DNA from: Ctena decussata
Lineage: Eukaryota; Mollusca; Bivalvia; Lucinida; Lucinidae
Assembly (NCBI GenBank): GCA_963989385.1
Contig: OZ022500.1
Span: forward strand, 16,072,460 to 16,136,459
DNA length: 64,000 nucleotides
Direction of reading: 5' to 3'
Under the pieces are notes generated by a model. The model had not been told where the DNA came from. It saw only the letters and a list, made by a program, of their open reading frames with translations, and ran no database searches. Of this stretch, positions 1 through 8,930 are shown piece after piece (position 1 is the first letter of the stretch; every line of letters starts with the position of its first letter). Both the position numbers and the translations under genes were made by a program.

Positions 1-118
1 CACTTTGATTCAAAATAATTCGCTGATCGTCTTCATCCGGCACCATCGGTAATATATCATCGACGTCATCATAATCATCTTCGAATGTAGGATTCTCAAA
101 ATCGTAACCTTCGTCCAT
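1..118 (-). CDS. Partial acidic protein of the Polinton, 5' end only
   Basis: Reading leftward from an ATG at 116-118, 39 codons stay open to the window edge. The visible N-terminus begins MDEGYDFENP and is very rich in Asp and Glu. The gene is divergent from the capsid gene and shares its upstream AT-rich spacer, so it is probably another element gene (early or virion) that continues off the window. No family is recognised. The first five residues also occur inside the polymerase ORF (about residue 784), which may be coincidence. Confidence 0.5.
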   Translation of the reverse strand, partial: MDEGYDFENPTFEDDYDDVDDILPMVPDEDDQRIILNQS

Positions 119-163
119 TATTTATTTATTTATTGAATAAAAATATATTTTTATCAAATAAAA
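119..163. promoter_or_regulatory. Divergent AT-rich promoter region
   Basis: This 45-base spacer separates two divergent start codons. It is almost pure A/T and centres on the palindrome AAAAATATATTTTT, so each gene sees a TATATTTT-like block about 20 to 35 bases upstream of its ATG. Similar blocks precede the ORFs at 2263 and 3182. Promoter function is inferred from position and recurrence only. Confidence 0.4.
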
Positions 164-1429
164 ATGTCTGCCTACGGAAGTAAACTGGACCCTTATAGAA
201 AACTACGAGAACCTTTTGGTGCGAAAGGAATTCGACAAAGCGTAGTAATCACTAACAACCCCAGCACTATCGACCAAAACCAGCAGTTGCTTGTGAGATT
301 TCCAAATCTAAGTAATAATGATGTCATCGTCCCAAGAACTGCACGTCTCGCTTTCACTATTGAACTGACCAGCAAAGATCCCAATGCGACAATCTTTCAA
401 AATCTTGGTAGAGCCATCGTGAAGAAAACAACCATTAAAATAAGCGGCAATGAAGTCATGTCAATAGATGACAGCGACATATTTCACTGTTATGTTGACT
501 TATGGAAATCCCCATCTGAGCGGATAAACATGGCCTACCAAGGCATCGGCAAATCAAACATGTTAAAACACAGAGTCGGGGCAGGAAACGCAACAGCTGA
601 CGCTGAAGACCAGGCCATTGCTGGCGCCTTCAAGAACAGGTTTTGCATCCCACTGGACTTTGAACTGCTAGAGACGCATATGCCTTTTTACCAGGCCGGG
701 CTCGGTGATAGGCTAGAGTATGAATTAACATTTAATGACTATTACAAAGTAATCAGCTCAACGGATGCCGACAGCAGTTATGCCATCAGCAATATCTGTT
801 TAGAATTCGACATGGTAACCGACTCAGAACTTGCACGAACAATCAGACAACAGGTCAGTGGCAGAATGGCGATATTGTATGACCGTATTTTGCGGCACAG
901 AAAAATCACAAAGAAAAAGTCTGATACCCTGTGGAATATCAACTTGAATGTCCCAGCAAGAAGCATGAAGGGGATTTTAATGCTGTTTGAAGACCCGGAC
1001 AGGACAACCACTGAAGATTTTTACAATCCTAAAATCACAAAAGTTGAAATGACAATAGAAGGCATACCGAATCAACTGTACAGCCAAGGCATGCGGCAGT
1101 ACCAACAGTGGGACGAAATCAATAAATACTTTGCGCTGACATCCAAACGCGACAAAGAAACCGATAAAGTTGCAAAAGACTTGTACTTCAGCGACACTAA
1201 CATTGAAAAATATCTCACCAAAAGATTCGCTTTATGGCTTGACTTGCGTTCCACGGATGACAACACCTTGCACGGCAGCGGCAGAAGGATTGAAAATGCC
1301 AGTGAAGGGATAACAATACAAATTGAAAAAGAACAAGGAGCAGATGAAAATCTAAATATCTACCTTTTTATAATACAAGATGCGCAAATCAATTTTGAAG
1401 ATGGAAGATTTAGTGAAGTCAAATATTGA
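164..1429 (+). CDS. Putative major capsid protein of a Polinton/adintovirus-like element
   Basis: The 421-residue ORF starts at an ATG preceded by AATAAAA and ends just inside the ATPase gene. I recognise the N-terminal style (YRKLREPFG, then VVITNNPSTIDQNQQLLVRFP) as that of the capsid or hexon-like protein of invertebrate Polintons, which folds as a double jelly roll and builds an icosahedral shell. The composition fits: beta-rich, no membrane segment, no signal peptide, slightly short of the roughly 450 to 650 residues usual for this group. The adjacent packaging ATPase is the usual partner of such capsids. The ORF has no internal stop, suggesting a recent insertion. Assignment rests on recalled resemblance and gene order; a structure prediction would settle it. 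Confidence 0.7.
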   Translation: MSAYGSKLDPYRKLREPFGAKGIRQSVVITNNPSTIDQNQQLLVRFPNLSNNDVIVPRTARLAFTIELTSKDPNATIFQNLGRAIVKKTTIKISGNEVMSIDDSDIFHCYVDLWKSPSERINMAYQGIGKSNMLKHRVGAGNATADAEDQAIAGAFKNRFCIPLDFELLETHMPFYQAGLGDRLEYELTFNDYYKVISSTDADSSYAISNICLEFDMVTDSELARTIRQQVSGRMAILYDRILRHRKITKKKSDTLWNINLNVPARSMKGILMLFEDPDRTTTEDFYNPKITKVEMTIEGIPNQLYSQGMRQYQQWDEINKYFALTSKRDKETDKVAKDLYFSDTNIEKYLTKRFALWLDLRSTDDNTLHGSGRRIENASEGITIQIEKEQGADENLNIYLFIIQDAQINFEDGRFSEVKY

Positions 1430-2054
1430 GTTTCCAAAATATCCACACTCAGCTGTCATCTCGGGTCAAACGGGATGTGGTAAGAGTTTGTTTGTCCTAG
1501 ATTTACTTGAAAAAGAATACAGAGGTGTGTTTGAAAAGATAGTCATACTTTGCCCCACCATTGAGTGGAACAAGGCCTACAAAACCAGGAGCTGGATTGG
1601 TGACGTACGTTGTCCAAAAGACAAAAGCATAATTATAGTAAATCCTGTGATGTCAGATGGAACAGAAAGACTCCAAGAACTGCTGCGTTATTTTTTTGAT
1701 AATTTTGCTGGCCGACCCACATTGTACATCATCGATGACTGCTCTGCAACAAAAGAACTTACAAAGAAAAAAGACATGCTCTCACAGCTAGCATTTTCCG
1801 GCAGACACGCAGAGCAAAGCATCTGGGTCATTTCTCAAAGATATATTTCTGTCTTGAAAGACCTTCGAGAGCAGGCAAAATGGGTCTGTATGTTTTACAC
1901 CAAGGACAGAGATAGTTTTGAACATTGCTTGAGGGAAAATGATGTTGTTCCTGCGGATGAAAGGCAGAAAATAAAAAAAGAATTATCTGAGGTTAAACAC
2001 CGTAAATTAATATTAAAAACTGACCAACCAACTGGGTATTGGTTAATGATTTAG
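1380..2054 (+). CDS. FtsK/HerA-type genome-packaging ATPase
   Basis: The 224-residue ORF has a Walker A motif GQTGCGKS at residues 29-36, a Walker B LYIIDD at 115-120 and a polar sensor-like strand WVISQRY around 149-155. This is the layout of the A32/FtsK-like ATPases that pump DNA into the capsids of Polintons, virophages and large DNA viruses. The gene overlaps the end of the capsid gene by 50 bases if the ATG at 1380 is used; the in-frame ATG at 1401 (MEDLVKS) is equally plausible and follows a TACCTTTTTATAATAC block. The length matches the compact ATPases of Polintons. No break is seen. Confidence 0.85.
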   Translation: MRKSILKMEDLVKSNIEFPKYPHSAVISGQTGCGKSLFVLDLLEKEYRGVFEKIVILCPTIEWNKAYKTRSWIGDVRCPKDKSIIIVNPVMSDGTERLQELLRYFFDNFAGRPTLYIIDDCSATKELTKKKDMLSQLAFSGRHAEQSIWVISQRYISVLKDLREQAKWVCMFYTKDRDSFEHCLRENDVVPADERQKIKKELSEVKHRKLILKTDQPTGYWLMI

Positions 2055-2262
2055 CTAAAAGCAAATATAGCAATGCTTAAAGCAAAATATAGCGCAAAAA
2101 TAGCAATGCTTTCAGCAAAAAGCAATGCTTAAAACAAAAATAGCAATACTAAAAATGATACTCGAACTAATAACAATTGCTTCTGCCGCTGTTAATATCT
2201 CAGTCGGATGTTTGATTTTTTTCATTTATTTTAAGTTAAAATATATTTTCCAAAATATAAAA
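2055..2262 (+). other. Spacer with short AGCAATGCTTAAAGCA-type repeats
   Basis: Four imperfect direct repeats of an AGCAATGCTTAAAGCAAAA-like word lie at about 2056-2150. An ATG at 2125 is in frame with the next ORF and would add 46 residues including one hydrophobic stretch. The AT-rich block and AAAAATG just before 2263 make the later start more likely. The repeats may be a remnant of local duplication or a regulatory spacer. Confidence 0.4.
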
Positions 2263-2772
2263 ATGAACGCTGAAGATCTATTAGAAAATATTTCACTAGA
2301 TACACCAGCTGAACGCCAAGATGTGCCAAAACGAGAGAGACTTTCAGCCATTATAGCCGGAGGTGGAAGTCGGCAATATTTAGGGCGTGAGTTGCAACTC
2401 TCAGACATAGATGAAATGACGCCCCAAGAAGTTGATAAGCTTTACTGTAGATATGAAGCCAGGCTTGGTGCAAGTATGACTAAGACGTTGGGCAATTCTT
2501 TTATTAATTTATATGTCATGGGGGTGTTAAAGTATTTCCATGTGGAAAACCCACCCAAGCTATTAGAAGATCTAGAAGAAGACCCATTTATCAATCATGC
2601 TCTGACAAGCGTTTGCTGTGAGCTGTATTATAAGTATGGAATGTACCTGGCTCCATTTACAGCAATGCTAACAACTGCAAAGCATATTAATTTTAACAAA
2701 AATAAAAATGCCATAGAAAAAAATGAATCAGGAAATTCAGGAAGCTCAGAAAACTCAAGAACCCCAGAGTGA
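2263..2772 (+). CDS. Polinton conserved small protein (unknown function)
   Basis: From the ATG at 2263 the product is 169 residues. It has an acidic N-terminus, a central helical part (DIDEMTPQEVDKLYCRYEA, then a hydrophobic segment near VMGVLKYF) and a polar Ser/Asn/Glu-rich tail. Sequences of this style recur in invertebrate Polintons between the ATPase and integrase, but I know no function; a minor virion component is a guess. The start was chosen because it is preceded by TATATTTTCCAAAATATAA, the same layout as the capsid gene. Its 3' end overlaps the next ORF by 50 bases in another frame. Confidence 0.6.
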   Translation: MNAEDLLENISLDTPAERQDVPKRERLSAIIAGGGSRQYLGRELQLSDIDEMTPQEVDKLYCRYEARLGASMTKTLGNSFINLYVMGVLKYFHVENPPKLLEDLEEDPFINHALTSVCCELYYKYGMYLAPFTAMLTTAKHINFNKNKNAIEKNESGNSGSSENSRTPE

Positions 2773-3148
2773 ACCCCAGAGTGAACCCCAGAAAAGTGAA
2801 GGTCCACAAAAACGTGAAGAACCCCTAAAAGAAAAAAACCAAAAACGTGTCGCGGCTGGTAAAAAAGGCGCTGAAGCCAGATGGAAACAAAAACAAGCCC
2901 AAACCCTGGAAGCTGAACCAATCAAAATAACAAGAGAGCCACAGCTACCAGAGCGGCAACCAACAGTGACTGTTTATAAGAACTATATTCCGCTCTGTGT
3001 GATGATCGGAGCTGTAGGCGTTGGTATTTACATGATTTACAGTAAAACTGAAATAAAACAACCTCCATCACAACCTAAATCACAACCTAAATCACAACCT
3101 AAAATACCTGAGATACAAACGTCGATAGACCCTTTTGAAATGAGATAA
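2723..3148 (+). CDS. Small single-pass membrane protein, probable virion component
   Basis: The 141-residue ORF has three parts. Residues 1-60 are Gln/Glu/Pro/Lys-rich with repeated SEPQ words and a basic cluster. Residues about 88-106 form one hydrophobic membrane segment (IPLCVMIGAVGVGIYMIY). The tail has three QPKS repeats at about 117-126. The gene starts inside the 3' end of its upstream neighbour, as in a compact viral block. An AATTTTAACAAAAAT block lies some 30 bases before the ATG. No family is recognised. Confidence 0.55.
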   Translation: MNQEIQEAQKTQEPQSEPQSEPQKSEGPQKREEPLKEKNQKRVAAGKKGAEARWKQKQAQTLEAEPIKITREPQLPERQPTVTVYKNYIPLCVMIGAVGVGIYMIYSKTEIKQPPSQPKSQPKSQPKIPEIQTSIDPFEMR

Positions 3149-3181
3149 TTAAAATTAAAAAAACTATATTTTCACAAAAAA

Positions 3182-3415
3182 ATGGCAGCCATTGACGGTA
3201 AACAAATTGCAAACATGCTTTATCATGCCGGAGTAGAAACTCTTTTCACTGTTGGTTACTCAGAACTTGGCAAGAAACTCTTGAGAAGACCTGCACCAAA
3301 AGTGGATTTTAATATGGGTGATATTGGAATGCTTTCTATTGATATACTGCTGGCGATGGCCACACGCGATATGTTGATTAAGCAGGGTATTATTCCAGCG
3401 GATATTATGAAATAA
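3182..3415 (+). CDS. 77-residue hypothetical protein of the virion block
   Basis: This short intact ORF lies 33 bases after the preceding stop and starts just after TATATTTTCACAAAAAA. It has a moderately hydrophobic C-terminal half (GMLSIDILLAMATRDML) and a basic middle (KKLLRRPAPK). Conserved spacing, upstream motif and coding-like composition support a real gene. Function unknown; small Polinton ORFs in this position are often proposed to be minor capsid or membrane proteins. Confidence 0.55.
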   Translation: MAAIDGKQIANMLYHAGVETLFTVGYSELGKKLLRRPAPKVDFNMGDIGMLSIDILLAMATRDMLIKQGIIPADIMK

Positions 3416-3450
3416 TTTCTGTTTTAAACTTTTTTATCACGATAAACAAA

Positions 3451-3876
3451 ATGGCTAGTGCAGTAGCGATGATGTTAGGAGGTGCCGTGGTCAATGCCTT
3501 GGCGTTCACAGGAAGTAATTTTTTATTCTCAAAATTGGGAAAAAACAACGATGCTGAGGCGGAAAGAGAAAGGCATGATAAAGCAGTCGAACAATTAGAA
3601 GCGGCTCAAGCAGCTTGGAGCAAAAAAAGAACCCAGAGATTGGATTTTATCAATGAGGAAATACAAAAAGAACATCATGCTGAGCAGACGTTTGACAATG
3701 TTGATCAGGCTATGAAACAATACTATTACATTACTGGCAAAAAACTTGACCCACTTCCTCAGGAGCCAAAGTTGAGTGATTATTATGCACCATCCCCAGA
3801 TCAGCAAAACCGTGAATTGTTGTTTATTGTTGCGGGGATGGCAGCAACCGGGTTTTTTGCTTATAAGTTGATATGA
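3451..3876 (+). CDS. Membrane-associated virion-type protein with coiled coil
   Basis: The 141-residue product has a hydrophobic Gly/Ala-rich N-terminus (about residues 3-26), a charged helical middle likely to form a coiled coil (about 35-70), a Tyr/Pro-rich linker and a C-terminal membrane segment (about 121-139, FIVAGMAATGFFAYKL). A hydrophobic N-terminus plus charged helix is reminiscent of membrane-active minor capsid proteins, but no homology is claimed. The start follows TTTTTTATCACGATAAACAAA, a variant of the upstream motif of this block. Confidence 0.55.
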   Translation: MASAVAMMLGGAVVNALAFTGSNFLFSKLGKNNDAEAERERHDKAVEQLEAAQAAWSKKRTQRLDFINEEIQKEHHAEQTFDNVDQAMKQYYYITGKKLDPLPQEPKLSDYYAPSPDQQNRELLFIVAGMAATGFFAYKLI

Positions 3877-3919
3877 ATTTATTATTTTTTTTTAGTCTTA
3901 AAATTGGAATAAAAAAATA

Positions 3920-4822
3920 ATGGAAAAGATTTACTACAGCCCAAAGGGGTTCTGGAAAGGGCTCCCCGCAGTAGAGAAACTAGCAAAAGAAGCAAAAGTC
4001 AGTAAAAAGCAGGCGCTTGAATTTTTAAAAAAGCAGGCGGTGTGGCAAATATATTTACCCGCACCAAAGAAAATAATACGGCCCAGGTTTGATGCGTCCA
4101 CCCCAAATGAAATTCATCAGGCAGATTTGTTGTTTTTGCCGCATGATACAGTCAACCGCAAGACATACAAATATGCACTGACAGTCGTTGATATTGAAAG
4201 CAGATATAAAGAGGCGGAGCCTCTGACTTCAAAAGACAGCAAAGAAGTTGCGAAGGCGTTTGAAAATATTTACAAGCGAAAGCTGAACTTTCCCAAGCTT
4301 CTACAGGTAGATCCGGGCAGGGAGTTCATGGGCTCTGTGACACAGCTGATGGCGAAACACAACGTAAGTATCAGACGTGGCAGGAAAGAGATCCACAGAG
4401 ACCAAGCTTTGGTTGAGAGGTTCAACAGGACACTGGCTGAAAGGCTTTTTGGTTATCAGTATGCGAAGGAATTGGAAAATCCGCACAAACGCAACAGAGA
4501 ATGGGTAAAAAGATTACCGGAAGTGATCAAAGCCATAAATGCGGAGACGAAAAAAAACCCTCCAGTGAAACAGAAACGGACTGTAGGGAACCCTATTTGT
4601 CCTGATGCCACTGTAAGATATTTATATCAACCTGGAGAACAAGAAGGGGGCGTACGCCGTGCCACGGACCCAATATGGAGTGTCAGTATTCATAAGATAA
4701 GTCATCACATTGTTCTGCAGGGCATCAGGGTTTATTATTTAATGCCGCCAGCTCCGCAGAGAGGTTTCGTAACAGAAGAACTGCTTATTGTTCCTGCTGA
4801 TACCCAAACGCGTATGTTGTGA
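3920..4822 (+). CDS. Polinton retroviral-type (DDE) integrase
   Basis: The 300-residue ORF carries the rve-fold triad: Asp69 in HQADLLFLP, Asp131 in VDPGREFMG and Glu166 in VERFNRTLAERLFG. The last two are 35 residues apart, the classical D,D(35)E spacing. Residues 1-55 are basic and helical and probably bind DNA; the C-terminal 80 residues look like a small beta-barrel DNA-binding domain. In Polintons this enzyme joins the element ends to host DNA. All catalytic residues are present and the frame is open. Its last 38 bases overlap the end of the polymerase gene on the opposite strand. Confidence 0.9.
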   Translation: MEKIYYSPKGFWKGLPAVEKLAKEAKVSKKQALEFLKKQAVWQIYLPAPKKIIRPRFDASTPNEIHQADLLFLPHDTVNRKTYKYALTVVDIESRYKEAEPLTSKDSKEVAKAFENIYKRKLNFPKLLQVDPGREFMGSVTQLMAKHNVSIRRGRKEIHRDQALVERFNRTLAERLFGYQYAKELENPHKRNREWVKRLPEVIKAINAETKKNPPVKQKRTVGNPICPDATVRYLYQPGEQEGGVRRATDPIWSVSIHKISHHIVLQGIRVYYLMPPAPQRGFVTEELLIVPADTQTRML

Positions 4823-7800
4823 TGCCGTCTGGGGCTATCCAGCGTTTCGTGTCTAGCGGTGAGAGTGTTGTTTTGTTAATTGTAAGGCCGTAGATCTGGT
4901 GCTTTTTGCTTCTTAGCATATTCATTTCGTGGCTGTATGTTTTCCGGTTGAATAGTGCATCTTTGTAGTTTGCAAAGTTGATTAGTTTATTGATGACATA
5001 TTTCTTAACACCCTTTGCTTTTTTTATCAGCTGCTCATCAGCCCGCAGAATGGAGTACATCTTGGGACGCAGCCCGACATACTCAGCTATTGGGGTACCT
5101 TGACATTCATCCTTCCACTTTCCAATTAGTTTTTTGTTTTGCTCACTATAGAGCGGGTGATCCTTGGGGTAATCTGAGAAGTCATACTGGGTCCTCATGG
5201 TTGCCATATCAACATATACATCTGGCGTTTTTAGGTCGACCAGCAGGCTGTCTGTGTCGGTGTACAGCAAAGTACAGTTTCTGCCGTACTTCTGTTTCAG
5301 TGTATTGTAATACCAGTCATACATCAGATGCTTGGATAAGTCCAAGACACACATGCCAACATATACTGGTTTGTTTAGTTTCAAGCGAGTCTTGTGTGTA
5401 TGCAGGGCTGATAATTCATCAGAAAATATGACAGCCCGGTTGTAATTGGGTTTAGCGATTATTTTTCTTATCTGCTCTTTTTCTTTATCACCGCCATTTG
5501 TTCGGACAATTTTTATATCAACTCGCTTCCGGAGGTTTTCGCAAGTTTTGCCAAATACCGAGTTGTTCATGAGTTTATAGAAGTCTTTCTCAAAGGGTGT
5601 TTTCGCTTTTTTTCTGAATTCTGTGTTCATGCGAATATATGGTTCCATCCACGGCGCCTCGTTGAATTCTAATATTCTGTGGATTTTCTTGAGTTTCATT
5701 CCGAGGGACAGGTATAGCTGCAGATTTCTGTAATGCAAAACATAGTTATTCTTGTCTCTGAGATTTGGGACCAGCTTCTCGGTGTTGAGCATACTGTTAT
5801 TTTCAAGAAGGTATGACTGGTAATCAGACAACCATTCTTTTTTTACTTTTAATCGCTCCGGGGCAAGTGGGTAGTCATTATGCAAGTCATGGAGCTCGGC
5901 TGGATATTCTAGGTCTACTTCTAAGATGCAGCCCTTACCTGGTTCATCCGGCGGTTTATCAACCCATTTAAAACCAGAATAAGGTAGGGGCTGACTCATA
6001 GGCCAGCCATAGAGATTATTTGCATCGTAATACATGATGTGGTTGTGCTGTTCGTTAGGATTATGGCCAGGCACGCCAGGGTTGTTAGCCTTAGCGTGTC
6101 TTTTTGAAGTCATGCTGACACCGCCACGCATCCCTTTTTCTATGAATAGATGCTGATCGTAGTCAGTCAGGAGCTCCAGTTCAGTACCGGTGTATTTGAG
6201 TAAAGCGTCCCAGGATAAGCCGGGGGCTGTATAATAATGCAGCGGATCCAGTTTGTATGCATTTATACAAGTTCTACGGAATGTTTGGAATACGTCTGCC
6301 AGCAGAGTCACATCTGTTTTTAGATAGAGATCATGGTAATCTCCCAGCGTCTCGCAGCTGAAAGTTTCCCATACTTTCTGGGCATGTTCGTAATCTTTCT
6401 CGGATATACTCTCATCTGTTAGGCTGCTGTGGAATTTCTCAATAGGCGGCAGCTGAGTCTCCAGGAACCGGTCAAATGAATCCATATATTCGTACGGGTA
6501 AACGCCCTTTTGTAATAATATATCAATGTCTGTTGACTGGTGGTTTCCGGTTGGGCCGGGAATATCATAACCTTCATCCATTTCTTTTAAGGTGAACTCG
6601 ATGCCGCAACCTTCTAACACATGGCCAACACTTGATGAGCAACCTTTAAGAATACCGGCAATATCGGACACATTAGTCTTGTAAATCATAAGTCCATCAA
6701 AAACAAGAGAAGCAACCTCGATGCCTTTTCCATTTAAGTAATCGAAAGCAGCCATCAACGCTTTGTTTTCCAACCGGCACAGTATGTGGTTAATCGTGGA
6801 TCCTTCCAGATTGTAATTTGTATGTTTTGTTTTCTGTGCATGTTCATACATCTCCGGATTAAGCTGGACAACAGCGTTTATGATACTGCGCATTCCAGTA
6901 TAATAATCGATGAACCACCGTGGATCATCTGGCTGCAGATTTTCTTGCTTGCCATTCATTATTGCTAAGAGAATTTTTTTTGCTTCATCCCGGGTGATGC
7001 CGCGGTTCTTCATGATATCCTGCAACATGGGATCACGGTGCTTGATGTAAGCATCCAGGGCTGCGCAGTTTATCCCGTGTTTGTGACAGTACCAGGAAAG
7101 TAGCGTTGGGTGCGCATTTTTCATGTCGATGTCAAACATGCTGTCCTTGCATATTGTATGACGGATTTTCCGGCTCATATTTTGAATGCCTAGCTTTTCA
7201 GCTGTCCAGTATCGACCAAACCCATGTCGCTGCCGGTATGACATTGGTCGTTCTCCATTCTGGTTTAACATGGAGAGATAATTACGAAGCAAGCTCAGCT
7301 GAGTTTCCTTGTCAGTATTTTGTCCATCCTGGAAACTGCTGCCGAGGTCAAACTGGTTGCTGTGATCTAATATGTAGGCTAGCTTACGCCTGTCGACACA
7401 CTCCCGCAGAACGATGGGTCGACTATCTTCAGAACTAAAGCTGCCGTAAAGTCTTTTCTTGATTGGCTGGGGATTAAATGTCTTCTGGGTGATTTTAAAG
7501 TCATTTTTGTCAGTTGCATCAACTAACTTTGCCAAAGATGATGCCATAAACTGAAAGCTGTCCAGAAATTTAAGTTGACCAACGCTGAAAGAGATGTATT
7601 TTTCTGTGTTGTTTGGAATGCACGATAATCTGCCCGAGATTTTGTCAATCTGCTGCATGATTAAATGGCTGTCATATCCTTTGAGATTGTGCAAAACAAC
7701 AGGGATGGGTGTTACCCACGGTTTTATAGCAAGTTTAAGGTTGCAGAGTTTATGAGCAGCAGCTCTAAAGTGGCCTAGGATTCTACAGTGATCGCGTACT

Positions 7801-8930
7801 TTGGGATTTTTTTCATCGTTGAATTCTTTCTGGCAGATCCAGCATTGCGTTACAGACTGGAAATCCTTCTCATTTTTCTCCGACATGTGTAGAGGCTTCG
7901 GCTTTGCAAATCTTGCATTAATTCCGACTACTTCCCGTTTCAGGGATTTCAAGAAGAACTGCTCTACGGCATCTTCACCTCTGTAAATTCTTACACCAGA
8001 TGATGCACCATCATATCTAACAATCTGATATCCATAGCCGCATGCTTGGTGTTTGCTTTTGATTTCAGATTTATCCCCAGCTGCCACTTGATGCGGTTTT
8101 ATTATGCTTTCAAAATCGGCATATATGACAAAAGGCACCTGCATCTGTTTATGGTAATTTTTAAACTTTATTTTTTCCCCTGGGGCTGGCATTACAATCT
8201 TAGTTGCTCTGCCGTTGATGCCGTAACATTCATCTTTGTGGCTGATTAGTAGGTCTTCACGGGAAAACCCGTAGAGACAGCGGTCGCAGAAGTATGTTTT
8301 ACCTCCGTGTTTGTTTTTGTCAAATAGTAGCCTGGAAAGGTATTTTATCCAACAATAATGGTAATTGTCTTTCTTGTCATGGAGCAACAGCAGGTTAATC
8401 CGTGACATTTCACTCGGCTGCCCAGATATATGATATGGGACAACTGTCTGCTCATAGCCATATACATTGATGGCGAGATTGTTTTGTTTCTCTACTTTGT
8501 AAATTTGTGATACTGGTGTAGGAAAATCAATTCCTTCCATGTTTAAATTGTCTTGTTTTGGATAGCTGTATGGGTTGTTGAGATTATTTTTAGCTGGAAA
8601 TAAAGCTGACCTTAAGGCCCATCTAAGGCATTCTTGATCTTGATTTTTCACATTGATTATTGCCTTTTTATTAGCCAAGACCTCAGGAAGTGGAAAATAT
8701 GATGAGCCCTTGAGTGGCTCATATTTTGCGATGTTAAGGTACAATGTATTGCATCTATCAATCATCCAGCCTGAGCCTTCCTTAGTGAATTTTTCGATTT
8801 TCTGCTCAATTGCCGAGACTGCCTCGTGGTAAAAAGCTAAAATTTCTTGAGGAGACAATGTGGCATATTGATTGCTGTAAAATGTTCCCTGTATATTTTT
8901 TATCCTTGAAAAAGTCAACAATAAGCCCAA
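4785..8930 (-). CDS. Protein-primed family B DNA polymerase (pPolB), main part
   Basis: The 1381-codon open frame holds a full polymerase. Exo I is YADFES (residues about 270-275), followed by a Cys/His zinc-ribbon or endonuclease VII-like patch (CWIC at 363 to HKLCN at 397). Exo II is NLKGYD (415-420) and Exo III YHDLYLKTD (865-873). Motif A is NNLYGWPM (971-978), motif B NNSVFGKT (1122-1129) and motif C YTDTDSL (1223-1229), with a late K-x-Y at PKMYS. It copies the linear element from a protein primer. Residues about 487-805 are an extra domain (separate entry). The frame has no ATG at its left limit; it opens at a TTG, so the true N-terminus lies in the overlapping ORF at 8806-9345 and the gene is broken or frameshifted there. 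Confidence 0.9.
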   Translation of the reverse strand: MGLLLTFSRIKNIQGTFYSNQYATLSPQEILAFYHEAVSAIEQKIEKFTKEGSGWMIDRCNTLYLNIAKYEPLKGSSYFPLPEVLANKKAIINVKNQDQECLRWALRSALFPAKNNLNNPYSYPKQDNLNMEGIDFPTPVSQIYKVEKQNNLAINVYGYEQTVVPYHISGQPSEMSRINLLLLHDKKDNYHYCWIKYLSRLLFDKNKHGGKTYFCDRCLYGFSREDLLISHKDECYGINGRATKIVMPAPGEKIKFKNYHKQMQVPFVIYADFESIIKPHQVAAGDKSEIKSKHQACGYGYQIVRYDGASSGVRIYRGEDAVEQFFLKSLKREVVGINARFAKPKPLHMSEKNEKDFQSVTQCWICQKEFNDEKNPKVRDHCRILGHFRAAAHKLCNLKLAIKPWVTPIPVVLHNLKGYDSHLIMQQIDKISGRLSCIPNNTEKYISFSVGQLKFLDSFQFMASSLAKLVDATDKNDFKITQKTFNPQPIKKRLYGSFSSEDSRPIVLRECVDRRKLAYILDHSNQFDLGSSFQDGQNTDKETQLSLLRNYLSMLNQNGERPMSYRQRHGFGRYWTAEKLGIQNMSRKIRHTICKDSMFDIDMKNAHPTLLSWYCHKHGINCAALDAYIKHRDPMLQDIMKNRGITRDEAKKILLAIMNGKQENLQPDDPRWFIDYYTGMRSIINAVVQLNPEMYEHAQKTKHTNYNLEGSTINHILCRLENKALMAAFDYLNGKGIEVASLVFDGLMIYKTNVSDIAGILKGCSSSVGHVLEGCGIEFTLKEMDEGYDIPGPTGNHQSTDIDILLQKGVYPYEYMDSFDRFLETQLPPIEKFHSSLTDESISEKDYEHAQKVWETFSCETLGDYHDLYLKTDVTLLADVFQTFRRTCINAYKLDPLHYYTAPGLSWDALLKYTGTELELLTDYDQHLFIEKGMRGGVSMTSKRHAKANNPGVPGHNPNEQHNHIMYYDANNLYGWPMSQPLPYSGFKWVDKPPDEPGKGCILEVDLEYPAELHDLHNDYPLAPERLKVKKEWLSDYQSYLLENNSMLNTEKLVPNLRDKNNYVLHYRNLQLYLSLGMKLKKIHRILEFNEAPWMEPYIRMNTEFRKKAKTPFEKDFYKLMNNSVFGKTCENLRKRVDIKIVRTNGGDKEKEQIRKIIAKPNYNRAVIFSDELSALHTHKTRLKLNKPVYVGMCVLDLSKHLMYDWYYNTLKQKYGRNCTLLYTDTDSLLVDLKTPDVYVDMATMRTQYDFSDYPKDHPLYSEQNKKLIGKWKDECQGTPIAEYVGLRPKMYSILRADEQLIKKAKGVKKYVINKLINFANYKDALFNRKTYSHEMNMLRSKKHQIYGLTINKTTLSPLDTKRWIAPDGITTYAFGYQQEQ
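6516..7472 (-). other. Family-A-polymerase-like palm domain nested in pPolB
   Basis: Residues about 487-805 separate Exo II (FLDSFQFM, DFKITQKTF) from the normal continuation (KGVYPYEYMDS) of the exonuclease domain. The insert reads in frame and has a coherent motif set: DIDMKNAHP (600-608), where a metal-binding Asp begins a helix as in PolA motif A; TRDEAKKILLAIMNG (646-660), like the O-helix R-x4-K-x6-G of motif B; and LVFDGLMI (742-749) in the position and style of motif C. I infer a PolA-type palm. It could instead be an unrelated virus domain with a similar fold. Confidence 0.6.

Noticed and set aside
5015..5431. Plus-strand ORF of 138 codons within pPolB
   Set aside because: It lies opposite a conserved polymerase frame and has no coding character of its own.
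7106..7438. Plus-strand ORF opposite the nested palm domain
   Set aside because: Shadow of the polymerase gene on the other strand.
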